Shown piece by piece: positions 45,056 through 53,330 of a stretch of 64,000 bases of DNA. Every line of letters starts with the position of its first letter. The stretch's first letter is position 1. The position numbers and the translations under genes were made by a program. The notes beneath the pieces are model-generated. The model was given only the letters and a program-made list of their open reading frames with translations. It made no database searches and was not told the DNA's origin. The stretch comes from Candidatus Sulfopaludibacter sp. SbA3 (GTDB lineage Bacteria; Acidobacteriota; Terriglobia; Bryobacterales; Bryobacteraceae): assembly GCA_945890485.1 (NCBI GenBank), contig CAMDCN010000004.1, positions 124,001 to 188,000 on the forward strand, in the 5' to 3' direction.

Positions 45056-45979
45056 ATGACCGAACTATTCACTGAACTGCATTCCTGGTTATACGCGGCC
45101 CTGTTGCAGCCGTTGTTGTTTCAATGGGACCTGATGGCGTGGGCCGAACTGACCTACGAATGGTCTGAGCTATTTCTATTGGGCGCGATTGAAGTCGTGG
45201 TGCTATGGGCACTGTTACGTCCGCTAGAGGCTTTTTTTCCGGTGGAACGGTGGGACGATCGGGCAGCCACTCGGGTCGACGTACTCTACACGTTGCTGGC
45301 CCGGCTGGGTATTCTGCCGATCTTCTTTTTCATTGTGCTGCAGCCCGCCGTGGACTTGGTGCATGCGGCGTTGCGGCTGCGGGACATTATTCCACCGAAT
45401 CTGGAGGACCTGCTGCCCGTGTTACAGGAACGGCCGTGGCTGAGCCTGTTGGCCTATGCGGTGATTTTTGATTTCGTGGACTACTGGCGCCATCGCGGAG
45501 AACATTCGTTTCGCCGGTGGTGGGCGCTGCATGCCGTCCATCATTCGCAACGGCAGATGACGTTCTGGTCTGACGAGCGGGAGCATTTGCTCGGGCAAGC
45601 GATAGCCGCTCTGCTCCGCGCCGGGGTGGCGCTGGCAATTGGCGTTCCGCCGGCCGACTTCCTGATTGTGACGCTCGCGGCGGGGGCCCTCGAAAGTCTT
45701 TCGCACGCCAACGTGCGCATGAGCTTTGGGCGAATCGGGGACCGGCTTCTAGTCAGTCCCCTTTACCACCGCACGCATCACGCCCTACACCACAACACGA
45801 CCACGAACCTCGCCACGCTGTTTCCCATCTGGGACGTCCTCTTCGGTACCGCCGATTTCTCCCGGACCTTTCAGCCCACCGGGATCGACGACAACCAGGA
45901 GTACGGCCAAGGATTCTGGCAACAGCAATGGCTCGGCCTCACCCGGTTACTTGCGAAAGTGGAACCGGGCAATCGGTAA
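45056..45979 (+). CDS. Sterol desaturase/fatty acid hydroxylase-family membrane di-iron enzyme
   Basis: 307 residues with four or more membrane helices. The eight-His di-iron pattern is seen: HRGEH (HxxxH), HAVHH (HxxHH), and HRTHHALHH. A family member uses O2 to hydroxylate or desaturate a lipid. Bacterial members act on sterol-like, hopanoid or fatty-acyl chains, but the substrate cannot be read. Its 3' end overlaps the convergent phosphoesterase gene by 33 bases. Confidence 0.85.
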   Translation: MTELFTELHSWLYAALLQPLLFQWDLMAWAELTYEWSELFLLGAIEVVVLWALLRPLEAFFPVERWDDRAATRVDVLYTLLARLGILPIFFFIVLQPAVDLVHAALRLRDIIPPNLEDLLPVLQERPWLSLLAYAVIFDFVDYWRHRGEHSFRRWWALHAVHHSQRQMTFWSDEREHLLGQAIAALLRAGVALAIGVPPADFLIVTLAAGALESLSHANVRMSFGRIGDRLLVSPLYHRTHHALHHNTTTNLATLFPIWDVLFGTADFSRTFQPTGIDDNQEYGQGFWQQQWLGLTRLLAKVEPGNR

Positions 45980-48394
45980 GGGCATTTCGCTCTTGGCGCC
46001 GCGGACGCTCTTCCAAATGATTTCGTTGAGCGCGAGCATCGGGGCCTTGTCGTACGCTTCGAGGTTCATCTCCATCGACTCCTTGGCGCCCCATGCCAGC
46101 GGGCTGTTCAATGCGTTCAGGTCGATTCGCGGCTTCTCGTGGGTATAGGGCGTCAGGTCGGCCTTCGTGCCGAGGGCGGCGTACAGTGGCGTGGCCGCCG
46201 CGTCGTACTGGCTCATCGGCGGCAGGCCCAGGAGCAGCTCCATCGTTCGCAAAAACGAGGAGGTGGTGTAGAGGGTGCTGTCGACGGTTTTGCGCTTAGT
46301 GTAGGGGCTGATGAGCAGGCCGACGGTGCGCCGCGCGTCGACGTGGTCCGGACCGTTCTGCGCGTCGTCTTCGATGACAAAGATGGCCGTCTTCGACCAA
46401 TAAGGCGACCGTGTCAGGCGGTCCACCATCATGCCGAGGGCGTAGTCATTCGAGGCCACGGCCGCTTGCGGCGTCGGGGCGCCCGGGCGTGTGCCCTGCG
46501 TATGGTCTTCGCCAAGGCTCATGACGGAGTAGTTCGGCAGTCGCTTTTCGGGATCGGTGGAGGCGAAGTTCCGTTCATACTCGTCGAGTTCTTCCAGGAA
46601 CACTTTCGCGTTCGCGGTATCGCGCATCCCGGGCATCTTGAACTTTGGCGAGACATGGCCGTACAGGTTTCCCACGCCCGGAGCCGCCTCCATTGTCGTC
46701 CCATCGCTCGACCGCGTGGCGTATTCGCCATAGCTGCGGTAGGTCAATCCCTTGGCCTTGGCAACGTCCCACAGGTTGCCCGCGTTAGGCACGTAGGCGT
46801 TCGATCGGCCGGCCTTCGAGTGGCCGCCGTAAGTGATCGGCCATAGCTTCTCATTGAAGTCGGTGGCGTAGGCGGCGTTGGACCAGGAGTGGCCGTCGAC
46901 GCTCACCTCGCCGTCGCAGAACAGGTTGTCGAACAGCACGAACTCTTCGGCCAGCTTGTGATGATTCGGGCTGACTTCCCAACCAAAGATAGTCAACCGC
47001 GAGTCGCCGTTGCCCTGCTTCAGGTCGCCGAGCACCTGATCGTAAGTCCGGTTTTCCTTGATGATGTAAATGATGTGTTCGATGGGCGAGCCCACGCCGA
47101 CCTCGGCCGGAACAATCGAAGGTTCCTTCGGCGCGGCCGCGCGCGTCAACTGCTCATCGCGGTAGGGGATGTTCGCCAACACCTGGGCCGTGTACTTGCC
47201 CAACTCGTTCTTCAGATTCTTCAGGTCGATGCGATGGATGGAGCCCTTCTGCAGGCTGCGCACGCTGTCCTCCGGCATGCCGGCCTTCCGCAAGGGGCTA
47301 GTGGGGCCGGTGACGTTCGGGTAGCCGCCGAGGCCTTTGGCATTACCAACGATGAGCTGATTTGTGGAGGGCAGATAGGTCAATGCCGAAGGGTACCAGC
47401 CCGCCGGGATGAAGCCCAGGATGGCGCTTTCGCCAGCTTCCTTCACATTGATCACCGCTACGGCGTTGTTGTCCGCGTTCGCCACGAACAGCATCTTGTT
47501 GGCGTCGTCGAAGGCCAGCGCATTGGGCGTCGAACCTTCCGGGGCCAGTGCAGTGATGCCGACGTTGATGCGTTCGGTGGGCCGCAGCTTGGCGGTGTCG
47601 ATGACCATCACCGTGTTCGTGTTGGCGCAGGAGACAAACAGACGACCGTCGGAAGCCAGCAGCAGGTCGTTCGGATTCGAATCGACGTCGATGGTGCGAA
47701 TTACTTTCTCGGCGGCGACGTCGATCACCGAAACCGAAGCGCTGGCCCAGTTGGACACGTAGAGCGTTTTGCCGTCAGGAGAGAGGATGACGTCGTAGGG
47801 GTTGATTTGGGTCTGGATGCGCTTCAGCAGTTTCCCGGTAGCGGATTCGAAAACCACCAAGTGGCCCGGCTCATTGCCCGTGCCGCGATTCGCCGCGTAC
47901 AACTTGCCGTTGGTGGGATGATGCACGAGGCCCGCCCACAGGATCTTGGTCAGCGGAATGCTCTCCTCGAAACGCTGCACCGGCTGGCTGCTCACTTTTC
48001 CATTCGCGAAGTTGAAGGCGTAGATCGGGGCGCGCTCCGGATTCTGCCTGCTATCCGCGTTGCCGCCGGAGGCATAGAGCTTTTTGCCGTCCGGGCTGAA
48101 ACCGAGGCCGAACCAAGCCGACTTCATCGGGATCCGCTGCACCGCCTCCCAGGAGGCGACGTTGATGACGTCGAGACCGTGGGGGTTGAAGCCCGCATGC
48201 AGGCCGACAATGGTCTTGCCGTCCGGCGAGGGCAACAATTGCAGAGTCATGTCCTCCGTCGACACCGAAGGACCAACCGGCGTGATGCGCCAGCCATTTG
48301 GCAAATTGTAACCACCCGGCATGGGGCCGGGTTTCTGGGCTAGGAGCAGAGCGGCAGAAGCAACGAGAGACAGGAGGCGGCGCGTCATGGGCAT
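45947..48394 (-). CDS. Secreted beta-propeller protein fused to acid-phosphatase-type phosphoesterase
   Basis: 815 residues with a signal peptide (MPMTRRLLSLVASAALLLAQ). Residues about 30-400 contain YVTN/lactonase-like blades (repeats of SPDGKTLYVSNW, PNDLLLASDGRLFVSCANTNTVMVID, LFVANADNNAVAVINV). From about residue 430 a PF04185-type phosphoesterase follows (IEHIIYIIKENRTYDQVLGD, NHHKLAEEFVLFDNLFCDGEVSVDGH, IFVIEDDAQNGPDHVDARR). The family includes phospholipase C and acid phosphatase. Such propeller-phosphoesterase fusions recur in Acidobacteria. The role is probably release of phosphate outside the cell. Confidence 0.88.
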   Translation of the reverse strand: MPMTRRLLSLVASAALLLAQKPGPMPGGYNLPNGWRITPVGPSVSTEDMTLQLLPSPDGKTIVGLHAGFNPHGLDVINVASWEAVQRIPMKSAWFGLGFSPDGKKLYASGGNADSRQNPERAPIYAFNFANGKVSSQPVQRFEESIPLTKILWAGLVHHPTNGKLYAANRGTGNEPGHLVVFESATGKLLKRIQTQINPYDVILSPDGKTLYVSNWASASVSVIDVAAEKVIRTIDVDSNPNDLLLASDGRLFVSCANTNTVMVIDTAKLRPTERINVGITALAPEGSTPNALAFDDANKMLFVANADNNAVAVINVKEAGESAILGFIPAGWYPSALTYLPSTNQLIVGNAKGLGGYPNVTGPTSPLRKAGMPEDSVRSLQKGSIHRIDLKNLKNELGKYTAQVLANIPYRDEQLTRAAAPKEPSIVPAEVGVGSPIEHIIYIIKENRTYDQVLGDLKQGNGDSRLTIFGWEVSPNHHKLAEEFVLFDNLFCDGEVSVDGHSWSNAAYATDFNEKLWPITYGGHSKAGRSNAYVPNAGNLWDVAKAKGLTYRSYGEYATRSSDGTTMEAAPGVGNLYGHVSPKFKMPGMRDTANAKVFLEELDEYERNFASTDPEKRLPNYSVMSLGEDHTQGTRPGAPTPQAAVASNDYALGMMVDRLTRSPYWSKTAIFVIEDDAQNGPDHVDARRTVGLLISPYTKRKTVDSTLYTTSSFLRTMELLLGLPPMSQYDAAATPLYAALGTKADLTPYTHEKPRIDLNALNSPLAWGAKESMEMNLEAYDKAPMLALNEIIWKSVRGAKSEMPLPIARFHFRK

Positions 48395-48445
48395 TATTAG
48401 ATCACCACAATGTGAAATTGCGATGACGCGGCTCTTGATTTAAAT

Positions 48446-48462
48446 GTGCATTAGAGATGCAT
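48446..48462 (+). promoter_or_regulatory. NsrR-like operator 1
   Basis: GTGCATTAGAGATGCAT, a 17-base imperfect palindrome fitting the NsrR consensus ATGYATT-N3-AATRCAT with a G at one half-site position. It lies 69 bases upstream of the truncated haemoglobin ATG, in a gap otherwise free of genes, and the same operon encodes an NsrR-type regulator. Confidence 0.7.
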
Positions 48463-48468
48463 TTTCTC

Positions 48469-48497
48469 TTGCTCCGGTGATTTTAAATATGTATTCT
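48469..48497 (+). promoter_or_regulatory. Probable promoter of the NO-detoxification operon
   Basis: TTGCTC and TATTCT are 17 bases apart. The -10 overlaps operator 2, as expected for repression. The predicted start is close to 48504, leaving a leader of only about 10 bases before ATG 48515 with no Shine-Dalgarno. Confidence 0.45.
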
Positions 48498-48505
48498 GAA
48501 TGCAC
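48489..48505 (+). promoter_or_regulatory. NsrR-like operator 2
   Basis: ATGTATTCTGAATGCAC, a 17-base imperfect palindrome (ATGTATT / AATGCAC) matching the same NsrR consensus as operator 1, spaced 43 bases centre to centre, about four helical turns. It covers the -10 region. Confidence 0.75.
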
Positions 48506-48514
48506 ATTACGTCT

Positions 48515-48880
48515 ATGCCTACCCTATACGAACAACTTGGCGGAGCCCCCGCCGTAGAAGCCGCGGTGGATCTGTTCTACCGCAAGGTCCTGCTCGACGA
48601 CCGCATCAACGGTTTCTTTGAGGGCGTTGATATGGACCGCCAGATTGCGAAACAGAAGTCCTTCCTGACCATGGTCTTTGGCGGCCCGGTCTCCTACAGC
48701 GGCCAGGATATGCGCCGGGCTCATGCCCACCTCGTCGCGCGTGGCCTGAACGACGGCCATTTCGATGCCGTCGTCGAGAACCTCGGAGCGAGCTTGGCTG
48801 AATTGGGCGTCGCCGCGGAACTGATCAATGAAGTCGCCGCTCTCGCCGAAACCACCCGCGCCGATGTCCTCGGCAAATAG
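48515..48880 (+). CDS. glbN: Truncated haemoglobin, group I (N)
   Basis: 121 residues from ATG 48515 (MPTLYEQLGG); an upstream ATG at 48500 falls inside operator 2 and is less likely. The two-over-two globin pattern includes Tyr22 at B10 (LFYRKVL), GGP at 56-58, and the proximal His70 (MRRAHAHL, M plus 4, as in M. tuberculosis trHbN), then HFDAVVENL. Group I truncated globins can dioxygenate NO to nitrate when re-reduced. The coupled downstream reductase and the NsrR operators support that role. Its stop overlaps the reductase start by 17 bases. Confidence 0.88.
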   Translation: MPTLYEQLGGAPAVEAAVDLFYRKVLLDDRINGFFEGVDMDRQIAKQKSFLTMVFGGPVSYSGQDMRRAHAHLVARGLNDGHFDAVVENLGASLAELGVAAELINEVAALAETTRADVLGK

Positions 48881-49811
48881 TCCCGTCCTGCACTGGGAGG
48901 ACACGCCAGTGCCATGCCTCGAGGGCGATACCGCCCTCGAGGCTCTCCTTCGCGCTGGAATCGCCATTCCGCATTCCTGCCGCGCCGGGGCCTGCCAATC
49001 GTGTCTGGTACAGGCCAAATCGGGTGCTGTCCCCGCGGCGGCACAGCAGGGCCTGAAAGATTCGCTGCGTGCGCAGAACTATCTGCTGGCCTGCCTCTGC
49101 CGGCCGGAGCAGGATCTGACGCTGGCGCCGCCCGGCCAGGGAGTTCGCATTCCCGCCTTTCTCACCGAGGCCGATTGGCTCAGCGATTCGGTACTCCGCG
49201 TCCGGCTCGCCGCCTCGGAACCGCTCGGTCACCGGCCTGGCCAGTACCTGACGTTGTTCCGACCCGATGGGCTCGGCCGCAGCTACTCGATCGCCGGAGA
49301 CGACCTGGAACTGCACGTGCGCCGCATCCCCGGTGGCGCCATGAGCAACTGGCTGGCCGAGGCCCAACCGGGCGACGCCGTCACCATTCAAGGTCCCGCC
49401 GGCGACTGCTTCTACACGCCGGGCGATCCCACTCAACCGATGCTTCTGGCGGGAGCCGGCACCGGGCTGGCACCTCTGTTTGGCATCCTTCGCGATGCAC
49501 TTCGCCAGGGCCACCAGGGACCGATCTGGCTGTATCATGGCGCGCTCAACGAACGTGGCCTGTACCTAACCACGGAGCTCCAAGCGATGGCCGCCGAGTA
49601 TCCGAATTTCGCCTACCGCCCGGCGCTGCTCGACCGCGATGGGCCGCTGCCGGAGCTGATCTCGCGCGACCATCCGAAGCTGAATGGCTGGCGCGGCTTC
49701 GTCTGCGGCGACCCGACAATCGTGAACATGCTCCGTAAGCGCCTGTTTCTCGGCGGCATGGCCAGCCGGGCCATCAGCGCCGACGCCTTCCTCCCCGCTA
49801 CTCTCAAGTAG
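48864..49811 (+). CDS. 2Fe-2S ferredoxin/FAD/NAD(P)H reductase
   Basis: 315 residues from ATG 48864. An N-terminal plant-type ferredoxin domain carries Cys39, Cys44, Cys47 (CRAGACQSC) and Cys77 (LLACLC). The flavin domain follows with FAD motif RSYS at 139-142, and the nucleotide domain with AGAGTGLAP at 196-204 and a final CGDPTIV. This is the modular reductase of oxygenases (BenC/MmoC type). Here it most simply reduces the truncated haemoglobin, giving the equivalent of a split flavohaemoglobin. It ends 2 bases before nsrR. Confidence 0.88.
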   Translation: MSSANSPVLHWEDTPVPCLEGDTALEALLRAGIAIPHSCRAGACQSCLVQAKSGAVPAAAQQGLKDSLRAQNYLLACLCRPEQDLTLAPPGQGVRIPAFLTEADWLSDSVLRVRLAASEPLGHRPGQYLTLFRPDGLGRSYSIAGDDLELHVRRIPGGAMSNWLAEAQPGDAVTIQGPAGDCFYTPGDPTQPMLLAGAGTGLAPLFGILRDALRQGHQGPIWLYHGALNERGLYLTTELQAMAAEYPNFAYRPALLDRDGPLPELISRDHPKLNGWRGFVCGDPTIVNMLRKRLFLGGMASRAISADAFLPATLK

Positions 49812-49813
49812 AG

Positions 49814-50254
49814 ATGCATCTGACGCTTCATACCGACTACGCCCTCCGGGTTCTGCTCTACCTGACGCACTTCCCGGAGCGGCCCGTCGGCACGGCGGAG
49901 ATCAGCACGGCGTTTGGCATCTCAAAGCACCATTTGGTGCGTGTTGTGCAAACTCTCGCTCTGCATCAATTTGTGACGGCTACAGCGGGGCGCTCCGGCG
50001 GAGTTGCTTTGGCGAAACCCGCGGCGGAGATCCGCTTGGGCGACGTGGTGCGCGCGTGCGAACCGAACTTCAAGATGGTTGAGTGCTTCGAGAAAGAGTC
50101 GAACACGTGCCCGATCGTGCCGGTCTGTGCCCTGAAGTCGCCGCTGCGGGATGCGCTGAACGCGTTCCTGACGACTCTTGACGCGCACACCCTCGCCGAC
50201 GTGGCGAATCCACGGCAACACAACCGCTTCATCAGCCTCCTCCAGTCTCAGTAG
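49814..50254 (+). CDS. nsrR: NsrR-type Rrf2-family nitric oxide-sensing regulator
   Basis: 146 residues. An Rrf2 winged helix (MHLTLHTDYALRVLLYL, GISKHHLVRVVQTL, GRSGGVALAKPA) precedes three Cys at 91, 99 and 105 in VECFEKESNTCPIVPVC, the iron-sulfur ligands of NsrR that react with NO. The operon promoter region holds two palindromes of the NsrR type, so the protein probably represses its own operon until NO damages the cluster. Confidence 0.9.
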   Translation: MHLTLHTDYALRVLLYLTHFPERPVGTAEISTAFGISKHHLVRVVQTLALHQFVTATAGRSGGVALAKPAAEIRLGDVVRACEPNFKMVECFEKESNTCPIVPVCALKSPLRDALNAFLTTLDAHTLADVANPRQHNRFISLLQSQ

Positions 50255-50267
50255 AATAGGGCTCGAT

Positions 50268-51266
50268 ATGAGCGCCTCCCCTGTTCACTGCTCGGTACCG
50301 TTGAACGCCCCGAGCGGCAAGTTCCCTGGCCATTTGGCCATTCCTTACTCGTACAATCTCGGCGGCTGGGCCAACCTGCTCGTGCCCATCTGTGTCATCG
50401 CCAACGGCCCCGGCCCGACGGTGCTGCTGATGGCCGGGAACCATGGCGACGAGTACCCTGGCCAAGTGGCTATCCAACACCTATGGCGCCAGCTTGAGCC
50501 TTCGCAGATAACCGGCAGGCTGATCCTGATCCCGACGCTCAGCCCACCCGCCGCCCATGCGGGCACCCGCCTGTGGCCGCTAGATGGGCGCAACTTCAAC
50601 CGATGCTTTCCCGGCAACCCCGCCGGCACGCCCAGCGAAGTGCTCGCGCACTTTTTGTCCAGTATTCTGTTCCCGCTGGCGGACGTCGTCATCGATCTCC
50701 ATACCGGCGGCCGTAGCCTGAACTTCGTCCCGTGCGCGCATATGCACCTGGTTGATAACCCCGCGATGTTCGCCGCGACGGAAGCCTTCCTCACGGACTT
50801 CTGCTTTCTCTACACCGATGTCGCAGGCGCCGGACTTCTGCCTTCGGAGGCGGAACGCCAAGGAAAGCTGGTCATTACTACGGAGCTCGGCGGAGGCGAG
50901 ACCGTCACGGCCTCGCTGCACCGGCTGACGCAAACCGGACTGACCAACGTCCTCCGCCACATCGGCGTGCTGGCCGGCCCCCCGGTTCCACGGACTCGGC
51001 CCGCTCGTTGGGTGCAGTCGCTCGATCGGGAAGACTACCGCTTCGCGCCCATCTCCGGCCTGTTTGAAGCCGCCGTCGATCTCGGCGACGCCGTCGCTCC
51101 AGGCGATATCCTGGGCCGCATCCATGACCTCGAAGACCCCAGCCGCGAACCCGCCCTCATTCTCTCCCCCAGTGCCGGACTGCTGATCGCCAACCGCTCC
51201 CCTTCCCGCGTCGCCCAGGGCGATTGCGTGGCCGTCATTGCCCACGAGACCAACCCCCATGCCTAA
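50268..51266 (+). CDS. Succinylglutamate desuccinylase/aspartoacylase-family deacylase
   Basis: 332 residues from ATG 50268 (MSASPVHCSVPLN), 13 bases after nsrR. The AstE/AspA zinc motif is GNHGDEYPGQ (His and Glu), with RNFNRCFPG, and the second zinc His is in VVIDLHTGG. The C-terminal beta part (FEAAVDLGDAVAPGDILGRIHD) is also typical. Relatives include DoeB, which deacetylates N-alpha-acetyl-diaminobutyrate in ectoine breakdown, but no other doe genes are here. The ATG of the M81 gene lies 8 bases upstream of its stop. Confidence 0.82.
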   Translation: MSASPVHCSVPLNAPSGKFPGHLAIPYSYNLGGWANLLVPICVIANGPGPTVLLMAGNHGDEYPGQVAIQHLWRQLEPSQITGRLILIPTLSPPAAHAGTRLWPLDGRNFNRCFPGNPAGTPSEVLAHFLSSILFPLADVVIDLHTGGRSLNFVPCAHMHLVDNPAMFAATEAFLTDFCFLYTDVAGAGLLPSEAERQGKLVITTELGGGETVTASLHRLTQTGLTNVLRHIGVLAGPPVPRTRPARWVQSLDREDYRFAPISGLFEAAVDLGDAVAPGDILGRIHDLEDPSREPALILSPSAGLLIANRSPSRVAQGDCVAVIAHETNPHA

Positions 51267-52767
51267 AATCCTCATCAACGAACTCAAGCAGGAGATCTCT
51301 TCCTTTAATCCTCATCTGGGCCAATACCGGGACTTCCTCATCGCTCGCGGCGAGGGCGTGCTGGCGGCCCACCGCAATCTGCGTTCAGAAGTTGCCGGGG
51401 CGTTGAGCGTTTTCGCGTCGCACCCGGAACTCGAACTGATCGGCGGCTATAGCGCCCGCGCCATCACCTCCGGCGGCACGTTGGCCGACGAAGCATTCGC
51501 GCAACTCGCCGACGAGTTCCTCGCCGCCGTCCGGGCGAACGCCGATGTCGACGCCATTTATTTCTGTCTGCATGGGGCCTGCGCCGCGCAGACCATCCAT
51601 GACTGCGAAGGCTACCTGCTCGCGGAGACCCGGAAAATTGTCGGCGATCGAATCCCCATCGTTACGTCACTGGACTTGCACGGCATCCTGACGGACACGA
51701 TCCTCGAACACTCCTCCGCCGTGGTCCTCTATCACACGTATCCCCACGTCGATTTCTACGAAACCGGCGAACGTTCGGCCCGCTTGCTACTTCGCATTTT
51801 GAAGCGCGAAGTCGCGCCCATATCGATTCGTGTCCCCATCCCGGCGCTGGTTCGCGGCAACGAACTGAAGACGGCTACCGGCCGCTGGGGCGAGTGCGTC
51901 CGCGCCGCCATCGCGTTTGAGAACAGTCCGGCCGGGCTTTCGGGCGGCATGTTCATCGGGAACCCGTTCACGGACGTGCCGGATCTGCTTTCTAACGTCC
52001 TGCTCGTCGCCGACGGCGAAGCCAACGTATCCGCGGCGGAAGCGGAGGCCATTCGCATCGCCGAAACCTTCTGGGCGATGCGCCAACATCTTCACCAGCC
52101 AGTGACGCCGCTGGCGGAAAGCATCTCCCGCTTTGCCGCCGCTACGGGCCGTGTGGTTCTGGTCGATGCCGCCGACGCCACCAGTTCCGGAGCCTCCGGC
52201 GATTCAAACGCCATTCTCCGTGAGCTACTCGCTCAGGGTGTTCAGCGCACGGTGCTGCTGCCGATTGTCGACGCGCCCGCCGTGGCGGAGGCCATGGCGG
52301 TGGGCATTGGGGTTACGATTACGGTGCCCTTGGGCGGCACGCTGGACGCCGGACGCTTCGCTCCGCTTGCGTTCACGGGTACGGTTCGCCATCTTTTCGA
52401 TGGCCGCTTCCGCGCCGAGTCCAATGGGGAGATCTGGGACGGCGGTCTAACCGCGGTCCTCGAATCCGGCAACATCACAGTGGTCGTGACGAGTCAGGCG
52501 GTGAATCTATTTGACCGTTCGCTCTTCTTCGCGCACGGTCTCGATCCAGCCCATTTTGACGGCACCGTGGTCAAGAGCCCACACTGCCAGCCGCACATGT
52601 TCGACGACGGCGCCGAACTGATTCTCAATATCGACGCGCCCGGCTCGACTAGCGCCAACCTGCCCTATCTGGGCCACACGCGATGTGCCCGGCCCATCTT
52701 TCCGCTCGAACCGGAGACGGCCTTCACACCGAAGCCACGCCGCTTCTACGGAGCGATCGCAAAGTAA
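51259..52767 (+). CDS. M81-family (MlrC) metallopeptidase-like protein
   Basis: 502 residues. DUF1485/MlrC family, first known from microcystin-degrading Sphingomonas. Motifs: ILINELKQEISSFNPH at the N-terminus, FCLHGACAAQ, TSLDLHGILTD (zinc His), LYHTYPHVDFYETG, VLVDAADATSSGASGDS and GTVVKSPHCQPHMFDD near the end. Members probably hydrolyse amide bonds in unusual cyclic or modified peptides. The coupling to an AstE/AspA-type deacylase suggests two-step degradation of an acylated amino compound. It overlaps the convergent gene at 52746 by 22 bases. Confidence 0.85.
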   Translation: MPKILINELKQEISSFNPHLGQYRDFLIARGEGVLAAHRNLRSEVAGALSVFASHPELELIGGYSARAITSGGTLADEAFAQLADEFLAAVRANADVDAIYFCLHGACAAQTIHDCEGYLLAETRKIVGDRIPIVTSLDLHGILTDTILEHSSAVVLYHTYPHVDFYETGERSARLLLRILKREVAPISIRVPIPALVRGNELKTATGRWGECVRAAIAFENSPAGLSGGMFIGNPFTDVPDLLSNVLLVADGEANVSAAEAEAIRIAETFWAMRQHLHQPVTPLAESISRFAAATGRVVLVDAADATSSGASGDSNAILRELLAQGVQRTVLLPIVDAPAVAEAMAVGIGVTITVPLGGTLDAGRFAPLAFTGTVRHLFDGRFRAESNGEIWDGGLTAVLESGNITVVVTSQAVNLFDRSLFFAHGLDPAHFDGTVVKSPHCQPHMFDDGAELILNIDAPGSTSANLPYLGHTRCARPIFPLEPETAFTPKPRRFYGAIAK

Positions 52768-53312
52768 GGAGCCAAGGCCTGTTCGAGGTCGGAGGCAACG
52801 TCCGATCGCAATTTCACATTGAAGCGCGAGCCTCGTTTGGCTCGCTGCTCCCTCTCGTAGGCTTTGCGCAGCGGCGACACACGGCGGCTTCGGGCCGAGT
52901 CGTAGCGGCTTTCGAGACGCCGGCGCCGGTCCTTATCCCGCGTGCTCGCGATGTCCCGGCGGATCCGTTTTTCTTCTTCCGACATTCCCCAGCGAATTGA
53001 ATCGATACCGGGCAGGGTGAGTAACTCGCGGTTGGTGAAGCCTCCTCCGTTCAGTTGAACTTCGATGTGGTCACCTTTGCGCTTGACGAGTGTCACGACC
53101 ACGGACTCGCCCTTCGACACACCCACGCCGTACTTTTTCAGCCGTTCGTTGAGTTCGGCTTCCTCGAGCGGCACGTTCACGCCGGAGTCGTCCGCCGGCA
53201 TATCGATCAGCGCCCGCCCCGGCCGCATGTTCCATGGGTGCGGCGGATCCTGCGCCCACAGCCCGGCCGCAATCCCTCCCAATAGCCACAGCCGCTTCCC
53301 TTGGGACATCAT
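52746..53312 (-). CDS. Secreted protein of unknown function
   Basis: 188 residues. A signal peptide (MMSQGKRLWLLGGIAAGLWAQ) precedes a small domain (VPLEEAELNERLKKYG, ESVVVTLVKRKGDHIEVQLNGGGF) and a highly basic, helical stretch (EEEKRIRRDIASTRDKDRRRRLESRYD) at about 110-140. No family recognised. It is divergent from the aldolase-like gene with an 18-base gap. Confidence 0.65.
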   Translation of the reverse strand: MMSQGKRLWLLGGIAAGLWAQDPPHPWNMRPGRALIDMPADDSGVNVPLEEAELNERLKKYGVGVSKGESVVVTLVKRKGDHIEVQLNGGGFTNRELLTLPGIDSIRWGMSEEEKRIRRDIASTRDKDRRRRLESRYDSARSRRVSPLRKAYEREQRAKRGSRFNVKLRSDVASDLEQALAPYFAIAP

Positions 53313-53330
53313 TTGGCATATTGTATCCCG

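Noticed and set aside
48500-48514. ATG 48500 as the truncated haemoglobin start
   Set aside because: It lies inside the NsrR-like operator and -10 region; MPTLYEQLGG from 48515 matches the usual globin N-terminus.
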